Source: Haemonchus contortus
Lineage: Eukaryota; Nematoda; Chromadorea; Rhabditida; Trichostrongylidae
Reading direction: 5' to 3'
Assembly (NCBI GenBank): GCA_000469685.2
Contig: LS997563.1
Location: forward strand, 23,025,897 to 23,089,896
Length of the DNA: 64,000 bases
In this document: positions 60,301-64,000 of the stretch, one piece after another
Position numbering within the stretch: position 1 is the stretch's first letter
How the letters are laid out: the number at the start of each line of letters is the position of its first letter
Notes under the pieces: model-generated
The model's input: only the letters and a program-made list of their open reading frames with translations
Database searches by the model: none
What the model was told of the DNA's origin: nothing
Program-made: the position numbers and the translations under genes

Positions 60301-60439
60301 GGTAACTGAATCCAGTAAGTGGAGGCATAGGGAGGGGGAGGTACGGGGCGTGACTGAATGAGCGCACTCAGAGTGAAATCACGCAGTCAAGTTAGAATAA
60401 GAGGGAATTAAGCCAACGCAAGAGGTGTGTCGGTGGGTA

Positions 60440-60560
60440 AAGGTTTTTCTGGAAATCAGTAGCTCCGTTTTTCTTGGACAAGAGATCAAAAACTTTGGAG
60501 AGTGCAGGAGGCGGATCAATTTTGAGACATGACGGAGGAAAGCCCGACGTTAGGCGGGTG
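60440..60560 (-). repeat. GC-box family, single diverged unit
   Basis: GTAGCTCCGTTTTTCTTGGA, then GGAGAGTGCAGGAGGCGG and CGTTAGGCGGGTGATCC preserve the unit order. Confidence 0.45.
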
Positions 60561-63019
60561 ATCCGTCTGGTATATACTTAAGATCACATCGAGTGGTCGA
60601 AATGGACACCCCCACACGTCGCAGGTTTCACCTTTCTTGTCTTTTTGATTAGCTCTGATTTTCAACTGATGTCCGATGTCCTGACACTAGAGTGCAACTG
60701 ACAAAAGGAATATACCATCTTATGCACATGAACTTATTTTCCATTTTATAAAATGTCTGGTTCATTTTCGCGAAATCGTTTAACGCCTCCAATAGACTAC
60801 CAACATCCCTATTTCGCCATAGGAAATACTTTCGGTAGGAGCCAGTTCTAACGGTCTGTGATTCGAAGAGGGATTCTTTACCGAATATTTTTTGTCGTTC
60901 CTCGCACTATGGCTGAAAGGAATTCGAACCGCTATTCTGGACGTATCTGTTCGGATGAGATTTATCCTGACTTTAAAGTGCTCCTGAAGCATGTCATACT
61001 AATTGTCACAATTGTACTATACTGCACTAGACCTAAACTGACGACGTGGTTCGTGAAGCAGTGTATAAGCAGTTAATATACACATCCGACCAGATGTTGA
61101 GAGGAACACCTCTCAATGTGACGGAGCGGGCCACTTTGCAATTTGTCGCGACTTTTCATAAATTCCGACGTGATAATCTGCAGTAATAAAGCAAATTTGC
61201 TTGAGTGCGAATCTGTCCTGTCATCAAAAGGTAAAAATGATAACCATATCACTGAACTACATATGCAATGCCCACGAGCGGAATTTCAAAACCAAGAGGA
61301 GCCTATTCTCTCGAAAACGTGTACTATTCTTTGTATAACACAGAAGCCATGAGTATCTCCCTCGAAAAGTGTTGGAGTAATTCCCGCCGCCATCATAAGA
61401 AGACCAGAAAAGATCAGTATTTTCTCGACATTCACGGGGCATATGCGTAAGTTGTCGCAGAGGGCTGTCAAATTATTAGAGCAAAACAGCTCAATACTTT
61501 TCATTTCCATCGGCACAGTATAGGGCAACGGACAACGGATTACGGATTGTACAGAAATGATGTCATCACGTACTTTTGACAGCTCCGACTCGTGCAATAC
61601 TACGCGGGCAGTAAGCCAAGCCATTAACCACCATGGAAGAATCCATTTTGAGCCAGCATTCGTGAACATCAGCAAGTACAGTAAGTGTACTGCGCTAGAA
61701 GCTCTTGATATCCAAACATGACAATACAGCAATTTTTTCGAAAGGCGGATACGGATGTTTTTTTCAGAATGAGCTAGGACAAAGGATAGTTCATGGGGGT
61801 GTGGAACACTTTGCAAGGCTTACCTTTCATTTTGTAACAGTGTAAAACAATTTCAAGCTAAAAGAATGCCCAGGATGCGAATTTTCGTGCTACGCCTTCC
61901 AGTCGATAACATACTCGATGCGCGATCGTTCCACATCTGTGCGGCGACTCGACCCCAATACATACTCTACAAAATCTCATATCATACGCAAGAAGCGCTC
62001 CCGTAACTCCACTAGAATCGCTTCACAGGCTCGGAATGTAGAATTGAGATCAGTGATATGCATGTGTACAATTCATCTTGAATAGCCACTGGCCGACCCA
62101 GTAATCTTTCCTCAGAACAGCATGTAGTCGTGATTAAAAAATGAGTCAAAAGCAAGCGGAAGCTCAAAATTTGTATAAGGGCCTCATCACACAGCGACTT
62201 GGAGGAAGATCATCCCTTTTCGTTACTGGCCGGTCTTGGCTGCTGACTGCTATCGAGACTTTTACGCGGATTCGTGGATGAACTTACGCTTCCATCGGAG
62301 ACACCTAACATCTGTCGTTGCGATCTTGGAGGCGCGGACGAATATTAATAGTTCACGATGCATTTTTCTGTGCTTCTTGACTTTTCATTCTTAATCGTTT
62401 TCTGCTTGAGATTTGCGCACTTACCGCGGTCGTTTATGGTATAAACCTTACTCGGGCAGTTATGGAGAAGTGGACGTATCCTACGACGTTTATGCGAAGA
62501 CCGTAAGCGAAAGGGTAGGTGAATTTCGATACGTCCTCCTACATCACTTTCACTGAAAAAGCGCTATTTACACAAAACAACTTCTAACAATTTACACACT
62601 GGCCAACCTATTTCTTATTTCCTGTTTGTAAGCTTTACTATAAGTCTTCCCACATGGCTTCTGATGTCGAGCGGCTACTCTACAACTTCAATCGTGAAGG
62701 ATAAATTCATAGGATAATTCAATAAGAGTTCCTGTTCAGGAAGAAATTAGATCACTTTATGAAAGCCTCGTCCAATTTGGACAATGCCCTTCTTCATAGA
62801 AAATCACCTTACCAGCCGACGAGATTGCTCTCAACCATGGCAAATCACAGATCTATTGTTAGGCTCTTTCAAAAATCCTGAGTTCATTCATTTAACCATA
62901 GAAGTGTCACATTGCCTCGATGAGGAAGAAAAGAGATTACTGCGATGTGAAGGTGCGAAGCGCTGACCTTTTCAAGTCTTTGTGCAACGTATTGGGCCAC
63001 TTCTACTTCAAGGTTCTTC
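60561..63019. other. No recognisable gene
   Basis: The longest frame is minus 61816-61286 (176 codons), with hydrophobic stretches (LLYLLMF, ILIFSGLLMMAAG) but no family motif. A frame of this length is expected about once by chance in a window of this size. The missing 3' exons of sphk-1 were searched for here by motif and not found. Confidence 0.35.
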
Positions 63020-64000
63020 AGGCCGATTTCAGGTCAAGACTGAGACCAATCTTACGGACACTGTCATCATTAGCGAAGAATTGATCATACCATAGGAGAC
63101 GGCCCTCGCGCATCTGTCGACAATCGGCGCTACACGGAGTCGCTTCCTGATGACGCAGTCACTAATGCGGTCTAGTCGTCTTACTCCTGCTGCAGAGCGT
63201 GGCATATCGGTCTCCATCACAGTGAGACGAGCTTCTACATCTTTGGTCGTACTGAGACTCAGCACTCAGAGACGTGAAGCGCGACTGGCCGGATTACGGT
63301 TCTGCGGATTTTGGACTTGAGACGCTCAGGCATGTACTCATCGCAGAGTACGCCAGTCATCGAGCGCCACTTCAACCACGTTGCATTCAATTCGTTTCAG
63401 AGCCCAGGCTGCCTTCAGACGCAATTGCCGATCTAGGGTTATTGTCCGTGTGAGCCCTACCATTGATCCCGCTAGAGCCTGGCTCGCTCGGATCGATGGT
63501 CAAATACTCAGTCTTTTTGACGTTTAACCTGAGCCCGAACATAGCCAGACCGTTGGACCAGGGCTGCACCTGTTGCTGGAGCGTGCTTTTGTCTTTGCTG
63601 GCATGACCTCGTCGGCATATTAGCGTCCATGGAACGGCTTCTGGGTATTTCGCAGTTACATCCATGACAACAATAAATACAAGGGGATAATGCAGAGCAT
63701 TGGTGTACTCTGACGGAGATGGGAAAATCTGTCGATGTGCCTGCTGCCGTTCTCACACGGCTCTTTGGGCCAGTGTAGAGGATGCGCACCCACTCGATGA
63801 ACTGTTCGGGGACCCCATGCTATCGTAGGCACACCATATAACGTCACGCAAAATACGATCGATGGCTTTAGGAAGGCACGATGTACCGGTCCCTAATTTT
63901 CGCAATGCTTTGTAAAACTGTTTGTTTGCTTGTGTTTGCAGCATCGACAGAACCACACTAGTTGGTGGTCAGCTCGACTATGTCACGTATACGACTGTCC
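63020..64000 (-). pseudogene. LINE reverse-transcriptase relic, RWYGHVLR-type, cut by window edge
   Basis: Minus-strand pieces in order: LTTNQCGxV-like start near 63980, HGVPEQFIEWVRILYTGPKS (63800), RVRTAAGTSTDFPISVRVHQ then CSALSP, EAVPWTLICRRG (where the YADD box should be), GLAMFGLRLNVKKTEYLTID (63545), and further down KDVEARLTVMETDMPRSAAG, VRRLDRISDCVIRKRLRVAP. Same family as 25.1-26.2 kb, better preserved around the RT. Several frameshifts and the altered catalytic box make it inactive. Confidence 0.8.

Noticed and set aside
61286..61816. 176-codon minus-strand frame with hydrophobic stretches.
   Set aside because: Length is near the chance expectation for 64 kb, no family motif and no splice partners.

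Overview
The window is eukaryotic, repeat-dense DNA, most likely from a strongylid (hookworm-type) nematode. The basis is compact phase-matched introns with AG-ended pyrimidine-rich acceptors, abundant decayed RTE-like and CR1-like LINEs of a kind common in hookworm genomes, Tc1/mariner elements and enormous (CA)n tracts. The species is inference. No bacterial operon, CRISPR array or rRNA was seen.

Two genes are well supported. One is a homeobox gene on the minus strand (exons at 19604-19468 and 18100-17933, possibly another near 20276-20123). Its homeodomain is split between positions 44 and 45. The other is a sphingosine kinase gene on the plus strand. Five exons between 36092 and 54758 splice in phase and encode the first ~204 residues of the catalytic core; the C-terminal part was not found. 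Its introns 2 and 3 are 8.7 and 8.3 kb and filled with transposon debris. A weak candidate minus-strand gene lies at 10.6-12.1 kb.

Layout: 0-9.3 kb holds a BEL/Pao gag relic, a decayed Tc1/mariner gene, a LINE 3' relic, an inverted pair of tRNA-like repeats, an internally deleted mariner with intact ends, and tandem repeats. 9.3-17.4 kb holds weak exon candidates, hairpins and a MITE. 17.9-23.4 kb is the homeobox gene and a nearly perfect 1.1-kb inverted repeat just upstream of it. 24-34 kb holds LINE relics, a Tc1-like element and a second MITE copy. 34-36 kb is a 1.9-kb (CA)n tract ending about 120 bases before the kinase start. 36-55 kb is the kinase gene with RTE and CR1 elements in its introns. 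55-64 kb holds an RTE fragment, a second long (CA)n tract, a truncated third MITE copy, a diverged inverted repeat, a tandem GC-rich repeat array and a LINE fragment at the edge.

No new multi-gene system was recognised. The most unusual signals are structural: several large inverted repeats, a dispersed ~125-bp repeat whose end is repeatedly attached to (CA)n tracts, and a long (CA)n tract sitting on the joint between two truncated transposons.
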